Numbered from the stretch's first letter, positions 50,301 to 61,780 are shown. The stretch is DNA of 64,000 nt from Acanthaster planci (GCF_001949145.1 NW_019091419.1:490527-554526); one strand, 5' to 3'. Notes: generated by a model from the letters alone, not told the origin. A program made the numbers and translations.

Positions 50301-53037
50301 CAATTACTCTACAAGCAAGCAATTAGCCAAGCAAAAGAAGGGTACTGTCCCAAATGTTGTGCAGTATTAATGTTACAGTTTGGTGTGGCTGGTGCTCTGC
50401 AGCTTTTTGAAGTCGAGGCCCACTTGGCGTGAAATACTGTCTTCCTGCAGAGTTCTGTGATGAGACAACCTAGAAAGTATTACATAGCTATAACTCAACC
50501 CAAGTTACTCCAAAATCAAGTATTTCACTTAGTGCTGCTTTGGCATTTATAGGCCAGGGAGGTTCCCAAACTTTTTAAAATTCAACTGTGTACAGTACAC
50601 AAATGGTACACAAGTAAAAAACATAACCCAAATCAAACTGCAGGTTGCTGCTGGACTGTGCAATGCTGGTTCCATTTTAAATACAGTGGAAGGCCGCTAT
50701 AACAAACAAGACGAGGTCCACGCTAAATGTTTGGTACAGCAGTCGTGCGGTATAGCGGTGTTCGGTATGGCGGCGTTCCACTGTACAGTAAAGCTAGGTA
50801 TGGGGTTTTGGTGGACTTGGAGTAGTTTTGATTTTATTCTGCTGCTACACACGCAAACACTGTGCAGTATTAAGGTAATAGGCAGGCCTTCAAAGCCTTG
50901 ATAAATGGCAAAAAATACTGATCCAACACCTGATGCTGAATCTGCATGATGAAGACATTAGTACATGGCAGAGGCGGTGACCTGTATTGCCAACTGATAA
51001 AGAACTCTAGGGTTATTTTTACATAAAAGTATACCTCACTGTCGAGTTAACCAAAGGCCTGCCCACTGCATTGTTGGCCAATCTCATAGAAACCTTGTGG
51101 CAGGTGGTATTTTGACTGGACTCTACAGTACTTGCCTATTGCCATCACATTAATCTTGGAATCAACTTTTGTTCTTTCTGTGTTTTTTATTTCTTCCATA
51201 AGTTGTCATCGGCGCAGGTCATATCTAGTTCAGAGCTGGAGAGGTTGCACCTTGACGGAGACAATGGGGTGGACAATGAGACCCACTCCTTTGAACTGAT
51301 GACAGATGGCGACGTGGAGAAACTTTCCAAAGAAATTGAAAAAGAGAGGTTGTTTTAACATCATCTGCTGTTCCCTTCTTTGACCTGACCCAACCCCAGT
51401 GTGGGGGGCACTTGAGCCAGGATTAGTGCTTTAAAAAGCCTGAGGTCACAAGTACAACTTTTATCACCCTACAATTCCCTGTAATATGCCTAGCACTGTG
51501 CTACTGTTCTTTACACTCTGAAATAAAGGTCAAGTTCGGGCAGCCTGTTCTTGACAGGGGTTTCTTGTTCTCGCACTCGAACGGTGGGAACATGACTCAA
51601 GAACACTGTTCACGGAACAGGATCACACACCACCTCCTCATCATGGTTTTACAGGAACACACAGAAAAACTCGTGAGATTTTGATTTTTGAACAGCTGCA
51701 AAGAGTAGAGAGATGGCTTCCAAAGCCATAAACAATGCAAAATTAACATTATTATTTTCCGTAACACAGAAATGAATGTTCCTGTTTATATAGAAATGAA
51801 TTCAGCCCATCCAAACATTAACTCTTGAATAACGTACATGGATGCCGCCATTTTGCATGTTGCTTGTCACTAACTACCAGCGATAACCAGTTGTTTGTTC
51901 CCGGCATTCGAGCGGCTGACCCACGAACAACAAATTGAGCTGTTCGTGAACATACAGGAACAAGCCGCCCGAACTCAGCCGTAATAAACCAGATATTTGT
52001 CATACTTTTTCCAAGGCAGTCTGTAGATGCAACAAAACTGCTTTTTAATTTTTGCCAGCAACAGATAAATGAGAACTTGTACTTTCATTCTCCTTGGGAC
52101 TTCTTTAAAGAACCTTCCAAATTTCCCTTCCAAATCTAAATCGGCCTTTCCTTGCTGCCCCTCGTCTTTGCCCAGAGTGGACTATTTGGAGAAGAGTAGG
52201 CATCTGCAGCTGCAGTTGAACGAGCTCAAGTCAGAGATTGAGGTGATGAAGGTGGAAGAGAAAGAGACGGAGCTGGACCGCATCCACAATGACCTCATAG
52301 ACAGAGGAGAAACCAAGTACATCACGCTGTTCAGAGTAAGTAAAAAAAGTCTTCGAAATTCCTTAAACCTCCTATGCAAAGATGCATTCTTGATACAGTA
52401 GTCTTATCAGTTAAAATCAGTCAAATGACATATGATGTGTCTGTGTATAAATGGACAGGGAGAGATAGAAGGAATTTTTGACTGTTTTTGACGGTTATAG
52501 CAAAAGGAGGGTTTTGATAAGTCACTAAAACATGGAAAACGAGACAAGTTCTAAAAACTGCATTTATTTTATAGACACATGCTTTCATTGGTTGAAATTC
52601 AACAGTATCCTGATATAAGAAGACTGGCCTAAAAGATTGGAGGTTTAAAATGAGAAGTGAGAATGTCTTGTCCACGCAGGACATGGTATATTTTCTTTGG
52701 AAATACAGAATGACAATTTTTTGAAAGAAGAATTTCATATAACATGACAGTTGGAGCCAGTTTTATTGGCCGCACGTAAGTCAACTTGCCCAGTTCTTTG
52801 TGGCAGGGAAGATGAGTATTGGTACTGAAGTTGGATTTGTTGTGCTCAGAAGCTGAGCAACCAAAGGAAGTTGGGGAAAATTTATTTTTTCATAAATGTG
52901 AAGTACTTCTAGCAGTGTTTGTTCAACACCGCTGTGTTGTAATATTCTTTAAAAAATCAATCTCCGTCCTTTTTTTTTCACCACAGATCAAATCTGGCAC
53001 AACAAAGGCAAGGGTGGCATTCTTTGAGGAACTCTAG
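41329..53037 (+). CDS. NF2: Merlin (neurofibromin 2), FERM-domain tumour suppressor
   Basis: Fifteen coding exons: 41329-41403, 42374-42502, 44675-44881, 46042-46193, 46426-46501, 46627-46761, 46878-46952, 47288-47401, 47782-47904, 48645-48776, 49143-49228, 49980-50085, 51218-51348, 52176-52335 and 52987-53037; 583 residues (human 595). Merlin links membrane proteins to the cortex and activates Hippo signalling. The FERM domain spans residues about 5-300 ([37 protein letters not shown]), followed by a helical coiled coil to about 460. The C-terminal domain ends ARVAFFEEL, which is merlin-like; ezrin/radixin/moesin end differently. Ser507 in [11 protein letters not shown] aligns with human Ser518, the PAK/PKA switch. 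The long N-terminal extension of human merlin is absent: only MLRR precedes the FERM start, with an in-frame stop upstream. The proline-rich hinge is also missing. Intron 5 uses a GC donor (AAG|GCAAGT). An alternative acceptor at 51202 would add five residues. Confidence 0.97.
43207..43614. mobile_element. piggyBac-type MITE
   Basis: A 408-base segment in intron 2 of merlin is bounded on both sides by TTAA (43203-43206 and 43615-43618), the target duplication of piggyBac transposons. Its ends are CCCCTTCGCGCGG and, inverted, CCCCTTGACAACGG. The inside is more GC-rich than the flanking intron and has no transposase. Confidence 0.65.
43977..44125. repeat. MITE-like element, TIR TTAAACCCTCCTT family (copy 1)
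   Basis: In intron 2 of merlin. The ends TTAAAACCTTCCCTTGC and GCTTAAGGAGGGTTAA are inverted copies. The body (CAAAGATGCATTCT, TATCAGTTAAAAT, AGTCAAATGAC) is shared with 52363-52515. Confidence 0.7.
46502..46503 (+). other. NF2: Non-canonical GC splice donor in merlin
   Basis: The exon ends ATTAAG and the intron begins GCAAGT. Joining to the next exon at 46627 restores the conserved reading ([13 protein letters not shown]). No nearby GT donor keeps both frame and family alignment. Confidence 0.8.
48250..48367. repeat. MITE-like element, family with TIR CATGGCTCTGCTTACC (copy 2)
   Basis: A 118-base segment in an intron of merlin starts TGGGCCCAATTTCATGGC and ends GCCCCATGAAAGTGGGCCCA, an imperfect inverted repeat. 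It shares its ends with the longer copy at 2050-2313. Confidence 0.75.
52363..52515. repeat. MITE-like element, TIR TTAAACCCTCCTT family (copy 2)
   Basis: In the last intron of merlin. It begins TTAAACCTCCTATGCAAAG and ends CAAAAGGAGGGTTTTG, with the same body as 43977-44125 at clearly reduced identity. Confidence 0.7.
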
Positions 53038-54339
53038 GAAGCCGTCCCCAACAGGTTTGACAAATGCAGATATACATTGTATTTTATGAAAGTTTTGTAG
53101 GTTCATATTTTCTTAAAAGTTATTCAAACTGACTGCTAAAGAGCTGGAGGAAATGATTACTGCAGCAGGTCGCCCTTGATTCATTTGTTAGGTCTCAAGA
53201 TCTTGCAACATGAATTAAAGGTTTGAGGTTGAAATCCTGCTGGAGGCCTTTGAGTCCTCTGTCCATGAGCAAGATGCTTCACCTCCATTGATTCTGTGCA
53301 AGTGGAAAACTGGAAGTCTCTTTTGATTTTGCTTGGAAGAATGCCTCGATGCTATGAATGAACTAAGAGAGGCAGTGGAAATGCTGAGGATTTGGGTTTG
53401 GAATAAGGTGGAGTTTCAGGGATTCTGGCTGAAAATGGCAGAGTGTAGCACACAAACCCAGAACCAAAAAAGCAAGCACTTCTCCATTTGTAAATGGAAA
53501 ATTGCAGGATTCAAGCCGTGAAAGGAATTGATCTTAAAAAAAGTGCACCGTTGAACTTCTTTCCTTGAAAGGCCAATAGTGATATTGGCTGTTAGTGATG
53601 GATTCAGCTCTGTAATCACGCATGTCAAAGTACTTCTTGGACTGAGGTTACAATTAGATTGTACATGCCAGTACCTAGTTCGACTTCAGCAATGTGTAAA
53701 TTTTCTTGCTGGTGCTTTTCACAAAATTCAGGTGCTTTTAGTAAGCTGTTAATATGTTTGAATTATATGACTGAGAAACGTATCTCCCTTTTTGTTGGTG
53801 TGCAAATATGACTACTTCCATAATGTCCATTCATCTTTTTTTTAGTGGGGGGGGCCCACTGGAAATTTGTAGGGAGGCACGTGCCCCCCATGGCGGATAC
53901 TTACCAGAGAATTAGCCATCAGTGGCATTGTATTCACCAAGTTTTTTTGAACCAGTGTTTCGTGTCTACGTAAGCAAGCTTGATGTGCAGTACAAAGTCT
54001 TGCGTGCACAGTTATGTAGCCTACCAATACTCTGGCCAAGAGAAGGAAATCAGTTTTCTCTTTGCTCCTGCTATTATGTGAATTTTAGTTGATGGGTATG
54101 TCTTCCCAAAGTAATATTAAACCCTGGTCCCGTTTTCTGGGTGAAAATTGTAGTGTAATGAAAAAATGGCTTCAGACCTGTCAGTGGTCCTTCTAGGCCA
54201 TGGTTTCGGGAAATATCTGACTGGAAGGAAATGGAACATGAAAAGATCTTTATTTTTGAAAGAAAAAATCCTGTTTGCATTTACTACTGGGCTATTTTTC
54301 CTTGACATGTGTTTGCAATAAAAAAATCTAATTTAGGGA
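53038..54339 (+). other. NF2: Merlin 3' UTR with poly(A) signal
   Basis: Sequence after the merlin stop codon. AATAAA at 54317-54322 is a plausible poly(A) signal. No further exon is seen. Confidence 0.5.
53150..53310 (+). repeat. tRNA-derived SINE-like fragment
   Basis: GAGGTTGAAATCCTGC resembles a degenerate B-box, followed by TCCATGAGCAAGATGCTTCA, a phrase of the type found in the body of tRNA-derived SINEs of marine invertebrates (recalled from general knowledge, not searched). It lies in the merlin 3' UTR. Confidence 0.4.
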
Positions 54340-57280
54340 AATGAAGATTATTCAAATCATGTTTGCCAAATATAACTTGTTTGATGGTCTGAAGGTTCCC
54401 CAAAGTAATGATGTTCAAAAAAGACGGAGACAATCTCATAAGTTTGGAAGTACTTCTTGCAGTTGCTTTATACTAAGTTTATGCAGTTTATTCATGTTTT
54501 ATTTACAAAAAGACATATACATAGACTACGTGTAGTAAACCATATTTATGTACATGATTTTGCAAGGCATTTGAGCCTGGCATTGTGTATTTATTTTCAT
54601 AGCGTTGCCTTGAACCCTTAACATTTTGGGACTTAAGGTCGTAAGCTAATTACAAAAAATTGGCAGAAATTTTCCAAGCTGTTAGAGCAAAATATGCTCT
54701 TTTAAATCAAGTAGGGATGTCGTTGAATGAAGACATGCTGGTATGTGCGTTAAGGGTCCAGGCGATGAAATTTTCTTAGACAAACTTTTTTGTGCAAGTT
54801 GGTACGCTGTTTCAGTGATTGAAAACTGATATTCTTTAGGGCTGAAGAGAGCACTTAAAATATTTGTTTAAGACAACCATATTATTCAGACAACAGAGGG
54901 CACTGCTACTGTGATGCCATTTGGGAAAGGCACTGCTCAGTGTACAGGTTTTCTGTTTGAATGTGAACCCAGACATTTGATCATTGAAAACTGAGAAACA
55001 GTAGCTTATTGGCGTAATGCCATGTGTGCAAACAAGAAGTTGCCAAGGAAATGGCAATTTATAGCCTCAAGAATAATGTAAAAATTCCAGCAGTTATTTT
55101 CTTGTTCATTTTGTTGTGCAAAAATCAATGCAACATTGAGGGTTTTTCCTCGAATGACATCACAGTGTTTCTGAAGAATATGAAAATTTGCATTAAAATA
55201 AAAACCAAAAAGTCACCAATAATGTATTCAACATTGCCAAACAAAAATTAACAACATAAGCTTAAATGAAACACAAAGGTTGCATTTGAAGGAAAAAACT
55301 TGGATCACATAGACCCTGTAACATTGATAAATACATGTAGTAGGAGAACTAGGCCAAAGATGTTGGTATGGCTGACCATGTGCCTTAGACACAGCCTAGA
55401 GATGGCTTCCAGAGGTTTTTTCATACTGTAAGGGTTGGAGATTGCAATTTCGCACTAATGATGGAAATATTTTCAGTAGCCATCTGCTGTCCTCATATCT
55501 GGCTTTCTTTTATTTGATTCAAACGTCGTTTACTCAAAGGAAATTACAGTTTGTGGATTTCCCAGGTAATCTCTCTTTAGTATTTCCTTGGAATTCCTCC
55601 CCCCCCCCAAAAAAAAGATAAAGTTGAGGTTTATTAAAGAAAGAAGTTGCACATACGAAACCAGTTGTAAGGAAACTGCCTGGATTGTTTTGTTGGAATG
55701 TTTATGGTGTTTGTTGTATAAAGAATGGGTACCTTTACCAATAACTGGCAGTCTCGTAGCGACATTTCAGCATGCCTTTGTGCTTTGGTAATATGACTGA
55801 AAATATGTGAAAGAAAGTACAAAGGGGTAAAATGCTGAGTAGCTGTTCCTCATGCTAAATGCACGGTAATAGCTGACATCTTGTATTTAGCATTGCCATT
55901 GGATTTTGTTATCTACGTGTAGTTTGAATTATTTGAGTTGAGTAAATTGTGTTGAGTTAGTGTCATGGAAGTGACTTAAAAAGCACTGGATTTTTCAACT
56001 TCTTTCTTGCCAACTAAAATTGTATAAATACCTTATTCGTAGAAAGTATTCAAATGGAAAAATGCTGTCATATTCAATATCGGTAACAGGTCAATTGTCA
56101 CTTTCAAGAAATTTGATATATGTCAGTAGAAAATTCATGCACTTCACATATGAATATGCTGGTATGTTCATTTTGATTTGCAAGTAGTTGAAAAGCTAAA
56201 TTTATTTTCATAGCAATACTTTGTCATTGCTTTTGAATTGAATTTCACCTACTTTTGTTGTAATTTTCCACAATTTTTGAAGTGACATAATGTTGCTTTG
56301 ACAGTGCATAAACTGTTTAGTATGGTACTAATAATAAGACAAAGTTTGTAATAAAAACTAAATTTATATTTATGATACAATTTTCGTTGTCGTGCTTGCT
56401 ATTTGTTTGACTTTGGTACCCCCCGAGACACACAAAGACACTCAAGCAAACCTTAGCATCATCATGTAAAAATGACGGCAGGAAAAAGGTGGAGTACATG
56501 TCTAGGAAAATAGAAGTCGGTAAAGAATTCCTGAGATTCCAATCAATCACCAACACAAAGGCAGGGGGTTCTCTCCGCCCCAAATCATGTGTCAATTGTA
56601 ACCCTTTAATGAATAAATGGGGCAGTTCACTGAAGAAACGTGTAAGGAAAAGAAATGTAAAGCCGCGTAGACATGTAGCTTTAATGTATATCAGTTGGTC
56701 TAGAAGAAAACCACTGTAATCAATACTGGAAACCTTAGTTACATATATAAGATTTGCATGTGCCTCTTGTCTAAGAAGTTCTGGAATTGCTCTAGTATCA
56801 CCCATCCAAAAAACCAACTTAAATGAGTATTGGCAGAAATGACAACTACTCTACATCAATTTGCAATATTGATTAAAGGGCAAAGGAATTATCCTTTTTC
56901 TGTGAAACAAACTCTTTACAAAATTTGCACCCATTTACAAGTAACATAGTGAAATCTGAGAAACTTATGTACCTGTGATAAACCTTGCATAAAAAAATCC
57001 TACAATCATCTATAAAAGGTACTTACTTTAAATATCTACGCTCAGCCATGAGGGAAGGCACACAGATAATTGGATAATTAGGTACTTTTATCTGGGATAC
57101 CAGGTTGGAACAAATTTAGTAACTTAATGAGAATCAGGCTGAGTCTTGGTGTCCCATTTATCAAGACATTCCCATTCAGCCACCCCAAGTTGAACAGTTC
57201 AGGCACTGGCGTCTTCACTATCAAGTAAATAAGTCGACACTAATCTTGAAAAGTCGTATAAGTCATGCCACTGGGATAGG
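54340..57280. other. Intergenic region, no gene seen
   Basis: AT-rich sequence with scattered short open frames. The longest, about 166 codons on the minus strand at 56317-56817, has no recognisable domain, biased composition or supporting splice sites. Part of this region may be a longer merlin 3' UTR or the 3' UTR of the minus-strand candidate that ends at 57281. Confidence 0.45.
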
Positions 57281-58126
57281 TTAAGTGTATGCTACCTGTG
57301 CTGGTTGTGTGTGCACAACTGCCAGAATCTGGGAAGGTTTCTGCAACTTCTGATGGGCCACTGAGCTTTGATGATGAGTGTCGGTAATGTACATTTCTTG
57401 TGGGTTATCTTGCTTTTCCTGTTCTGCTCCCTTTGTTCCAAGGATATTTTCCAACGTTATGCAACCTGAACGGAACAATCTGCGGTACGCAATGATGGAC
57501 GTCACAGTGTTACCCTACTTGCTAACCCAATTCATTGTTTTAGGGGAACTTTCCCACGGTTCTGACCGGTCCAAGTATTTTTAGACACAGAATTTTCGTT
57601 TCTATTGTTTGGGAGATTAATCAAATAGGATATCGCAGGTTGTTTGGACCTGAGATAAAATCTGCTGATTAGCAGAATTACAACTGAAATGAACCCTCAA
57701 AGATTTGACCAATGGGGATGTATATGCAAATCAACTTTGAGGAAGGCGTCACATCTCCACCTATCACATGAGGGCGCCGTACACTTTTCCCAGCATTGCT
57801 GAATGTAGTGTGTGACGTGCATCATGCATGAAGTACTGCTATGTGTGTTCGTGTTCCTCGGGCCACATGCCAACATGGTGGCACCGGTAAATTACTGAAT
57901 TGGATATCCAGGACACATTGTTAAGTAGTGAATGATTATACTTACCGGACTTCTGGGGTGACATTTCGTCAGAAATAAGCTGTTTTTTCGTCCACCGCGT
58001 TGGGCATGGCAGCACGAGTGTGGCACGGATCTCACTCACTCCCGATCCATCCTTAGCCACACATACCTGTAGGATACGCAATTTCGTGTCGGCGTGCTGA
58101 ACATTTTCGGCGCACCCACTTATCAT
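57281..58126 (-). CDS. Weak two-exon gene candidate of unknown function
   Basis: On the minus strand, exon 58126-57946 starts with an ATG and ends in TCCG|GTAAGTAT, a near-perfect donor in phase 1. A possible acceptor (TTCCGTTCAG|GT) at 57465 restores the phase and opens a frame to a stop at 57281-57283, giving 121 residues. The first part contains several Cys and the run LPCPTRWTKKQLISDEM; the second is rich in Gln and polar residues (QKLQKPSQILAVVHTQPAQ). I recognise no family. The second exon could also continue through CCAGCACAG|GTAGCA into an unseen exon. The phase agreement could be chance, since the frames are short. Confidence 0.25.
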
Positions 58127-58268
58127 TGTGGGCGCAATTTCTTTTGCAAACAGAGATGACCCTTAGCCTTTCCGTTTTCTTAGAGCCATTTATTGAATGA
58201 TTTCACTCACGTTGTTCTGGTATTTCTTCTGCAAACACTATGAATGCACAATTGAGTTTTTCATTTTC

Positions 58269-58351
58269 AGGTCAACTCGCCTCCTGGCCGACTCTCCCCC
58301 TGACCTACTCACCCCCTGGCCGACTCGCCCCCTGACCGACTCGCCCCCTAG
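58269..58351. repeat. Left minisatellite arm, about five 16-bp units
   Basis: Tandem units of the type CTGACCGACTCGCCCC with point changes (GGCCGACTC, GACCTACTC). They form the left arm of the foldback-like element. Confidence 0.85.
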
Positions 58352-59461
58352 GAACGTCAAGCAAATAATGCTGGCCCAATGTATTAAAAAAAAACAATGG
58401 TTCTAACCAACGAAGCAACACGAATGACTCACGGACGGTAATGGATATTTGGACATCACCACTAATCACTTATTTATTCAAACGCTTCCTACGTCCACTG
58501 TCTGATTAGGTTTTTTCATGGAGGTAGAATCAACCTCCATGGTTATTTGTACATCCATCATACCCTCAGGATCAACAACTGTGTCTTCTTGTAGTGACCC
58601 GATATCCAATTACTAGTTAGTTATAGTGTTCTGTTGCTCATTCACTCGACTGGGACCTCACATATACTGCGAAAATTGATTTAGGTTCTTGGATATACGC
58701 TTTTTGTGTGACGTATAAAGTCATAGTTGTACATTGTACACTAATGTCAATTTTTAACGTCCCATTATTAATTTTTTTTATTTGCGTAATTTTTATTCCT
58801 TTTTTGGAATTGAATATCTTTGAGAGTGCTCTTAATTTGTTTACAAGTAACGGGCACCAGATGGCATGACTATTTTTCCATGACGTCATGACACCGACAG
58901 TGCATGCTTGGATATAATTCAATATGGCCGATCAACAATGTGATCCTTGATGACTGTACTCGCCGAATAAATCAGTATTTAGTGTTAATTGTGAACTAAT
59001 AATTGCATCCTGTGAAGTTATCGGAACCTGAAAGTGTGTAGCGACCGTTACACCCTTTGTCATAAATTATGTCTCCTTAACACTTCCGTAGGTTTGCGTC
59101 GCCGGGCATTATGCCTAATATGTACCGTTTTTTATCCGAAATAGTCCGCAGAGTTAATTAATATGGTAGAGTGTTGGTGTTGTGGCGCACAAAATCCCAT
59201 AGACAATACACAGGAAATGCTGCGCCATGGCCCATACACACGATAATACTGAATTAGTTTTACCAATATGAAAAAAAAAGTTGTTACTCTCCAAATTCCA
59301 CAGAAAGGGAATATCCACCAAGCTTTAAACAAACTCAACTTTGAGTGCCCGTTGCAAACCCCAGAACCTATTTTTAAGGGCAGCAATCACCGATTCCATC
59401 TCTGACTGATTGTATTTTTTATTAAATGGTGAATGGGCCGGCCATACGTGCTTGGCAAACT

Positions 59462-59740
59462 TAGGGGGCAAGTTGGCTAGGGTGGCGAGTCGGTCAGGAG
59501 GTGAATTGGTCAGGGGGCGAGTCGGTAAGGGGGCAAGTCGGTCAGGGGGCGAGTTGGCTAGGGGGCGAGTTGGCTAGGGGGCAANNNNNNNNNNNNNNNN
59601 NNNNAGGGGGCGAGTTGGCTAGGGGGCGAGTTGGCTAGGGGGCAAGTTGGCTAGGGGGCGAGTCGGTCAGGGGGCGAGTTGGTAAGGGGCGAGCTGGTGA
59701 GGGCGAGTCGGCCAGGGGGCGAGTTGACCTACAATCGGTC
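59462..59740. repeat. Right minisatellite arm, about 17 units of 16 bp
   Basis: Tandem units alternate between GGGGGCGAGTTGGCTA and GGGGGCGAGTCGGTCA, with a few one-base deletions near the outer end. A 20-N gap interrupts the array, so the true unit count is unknown. Confidence 0.9.
59585..59604. other. Assembly gap, 20 N
   Basis: A run of 20 N inside the right minisatellite array. The round number suggests a placeholder of unknown size, probably caused by repeat collapse. Confidence 0.95.
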
Positions 59741-59746
59741 CAACGT

Positions 59747-60874
59747 CTGCCCTTCTCCCACAGACCCCACAGAAAATGAGCCTTTTTCACCATAGGATCT
59801 AGATGATGTTTAACACGGCACGATCAGGGTTCTATTTTAGTTGTGGACCCCATGCACAGAAATGCCAAGAGTTCTCTGTATGGTAGCTTACATGTCTTTG
59901 TACTTTGTATCATGTTTGTACTATAGAAGAAAAAAATTGCCAAAATCATGCCCGTTTCCAGAAAAGGTGCATATGTTTCCTGATCAGAGTCCAAGAGTCA
60001 CGCAGTTCACATGTGTACTTGCGAAGACGAGGCCCAACCATATGATTGACTACGGCTGCAACTGATAAACAGGACATGGAAATTGGCTGCAGCCGCTTTC
60101 CGTACATGTGTGTGTAATTCTTAGCCACGACTGGGCTGAATGGTTGAAATGGCAGTTGGCTGCGGTGCGCTGGGGTGACACTGACTAATCACAGGGCTCC
60201 TCATTACTTAAGCTCAAATGGCAGGAACGACAAGGAACAGCTGTTGGGTACCAGTGCACGTGAGTGCACTGTCGCACAATGATCACTTTCTGTTGAGGCC
60301 ACACGTGGATGCAGACAGGCAGTGATTTGTGTACGCATCCATGTGCGGCCTCAACAGAAAAGTGTTCACAGTGCGCCAGCGCGCTCACTTGTGTTGGTAT
60401 CCAACGGCTGTTGCTTGTTTTTCCTGCCATTTGGGTATAAATAATGAGGAGCCGTGTGATTGGTCAGTGTGACCCCTAGTGTGCCGCAGCCGACTGCCAT
60501 TTCTACCAGTGCGGCTAAGAATTACATTCACTCATATAGAAAGCGGCTGCAGCCAATTTCCATGTCTTGTGTATTGATCGCAGCCATAGTCAACCATTTG
60601 GTCATGGCTCGTCTTCGCAAGTACACATGTGAACCGCATGACTCTCGGACACTGATTGGGAAATAGTTGCACTTTATTGTGGAAAACGACATAGTTTTGG
60701 CCCATTTTTTTCTTGGTACTCAGAACAACGGTAAATCTTTGGAGAAATGGAGCAGCATTCCTATAGGTACACAACTAGAATTCCTGTTCGTGCTGTGTTA
60801 AACGTCATGTAGAGCCAGTGGTGAAAAAGGCTCATTTTCTGTGGGGTTCGTTGGAGCAAAGCAGACGTCGGACC
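59747..60874. repeat. 1.1-kb imperfect palindrome
   Basis: The left arm (59747-60312) is the inverse of the right arm (60335-60874) with mismatches and small indels. Matching landmarks are GGTCCAACGTCTGC against GCAGACGTCGGACC at the outside, ACATGTGTACTTGCGAAGACGA against TCGTCTTCGCAAGTACACATGT, and TTTCTGTTGAGGCC against GGCCTCAACAGAAA next to the 22-base centre. The right arm carries GGTATAAATAATGAGGAGCC, a TATA-like site absent from the left copy. The palindrome runs straight into the retrotransposon, so the right arm may be its 5' leader or LTR and the left arm an inverted copy of it. Confidence 0.8.
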
Positions 60875-61291
60875 CCACAGTTCTGGGGGTACAAGTGGAC
60901 CACATTCTCTTTTTCATGGGTGCACCAGGCCTACCAATATACAACTCCTGGATCTTGAATGAAGCAGATAAAAATATCCAGAACTGATGTGGGAAAACTT
61001 CATGCAGCAAATCCATCCCAAAGAGAACTTTCGAGTAGCAAGGCTGTATTTGCAAAGATTTGCATTGTAAGACAACGAAACAGTTGATGAGTTCCTGTCC
61101 CATCTCAAATTACACGCAAAGAAATGCAACTTCACAAATGACGGTGAGCTCCAGGATCGTGTTACTGAGCAGTTCATCGCAGAGGCAAGACACAGCGACT
61201 TACAGGAAGAACTCCTGGTCAAAGAAAAAAAAACGTCACACTGCAGCATACTGTTGAGTTAGGCCGTACTCATGAGGCATCGATTGGTCAC

Positions 61292-61616
61292 ATGCGACAG
61301 CTGGCCCAAGTTCAACCATCTGACCTCACTGTGGATGCTGTCAGATCCAGACGTCAATGCCATAACAGTGGAGGCACTCACCCCTTCACACCGAGAGAGC
61401 GCTGTCCAGCGTACAACACTACATGTCACAAATGTGGCAAAAAGAACCACTGGCAATCCGCCTGTAGATTTGGTTCAAGTAACATCGGTCAATGCAGCCA
61501 TTCCAAATCCAAAGCATGAGCTAGATCAGCTCAACGCTGACAGACACGCTCCAGTTCCAGATCGAGGACAAAATCTAGCCGTGATGTCCACTCTATCTGC
61601 AATCCAGACCATGTGA
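61292..61616 (+). pseudogene. gag nucleocapsid remnant with CCHC zinc knuckle
   Basis: The frame from about 61292 reads MRQLAQVQPSDL, then CHKCGKKNHWQSAC, a CX2CX4HX4C knuckle preceded by CPAYNTT, as in Ty3/gypsy gag proteins. The frame stops at 61517-61519; a Ser/Arg-rich continuation lies in the same frame after the stop. Confidence 0.75.
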
Positions 61617-61780
61617 GTGACCTCGAGGACCAGCTTGATGAAATAGTCATCAGTCCAGTTGCCATGTCTGACCCCAGCACCTCAGACCATCGTGACTCTG
61701 ACACGTGATATACTGTCTGTGTAGGCGTATACCTACATAGATGTGAAGGGAGACAGAAAAACACTTGTTGAGCTGCGAGT

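Larger units (their letters stand above)
58269..59740. mobile_element. Foldback-like transposable element with minisatellite arms
   Basis: The segment starts AGGTCAACTCGCC and ends GGCGAGTTGACCT, its exact inverse. Both ends are arrays of a 16-bp unit (GGGGGCGAGTTGGCTA on the right, the complement on the left). The inverted similarity continues inside the arrays: CCCCCTAGGAACGTCAAGCA on the left against CCCCCTAAGTTTGCCAAGCA from the right, then a run of A after GGCCCA on both sides. The middle, about 1 kb, has no open frame of note. Inverted repeats made of short tandem units are the hallmark of foldback elements. No target duplication is evident. Confidence 0.65.

Noticed and set aside
56317-56817. 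166-codon open frame on the minus strand
   Set aside because: No recognisable family, AT-rich composition, and hydrophobic stretches that look like translated UTR. No supporting splice sites were found.
59462-59740. CRISPR-like array of short repeats
   Set aside because: The 16-base units are directly adjacent without spacers, the context is a eukaryotic genome, and an inverted array lies 1.1 kb away. A minisatellite in a foldback-like element explains it.
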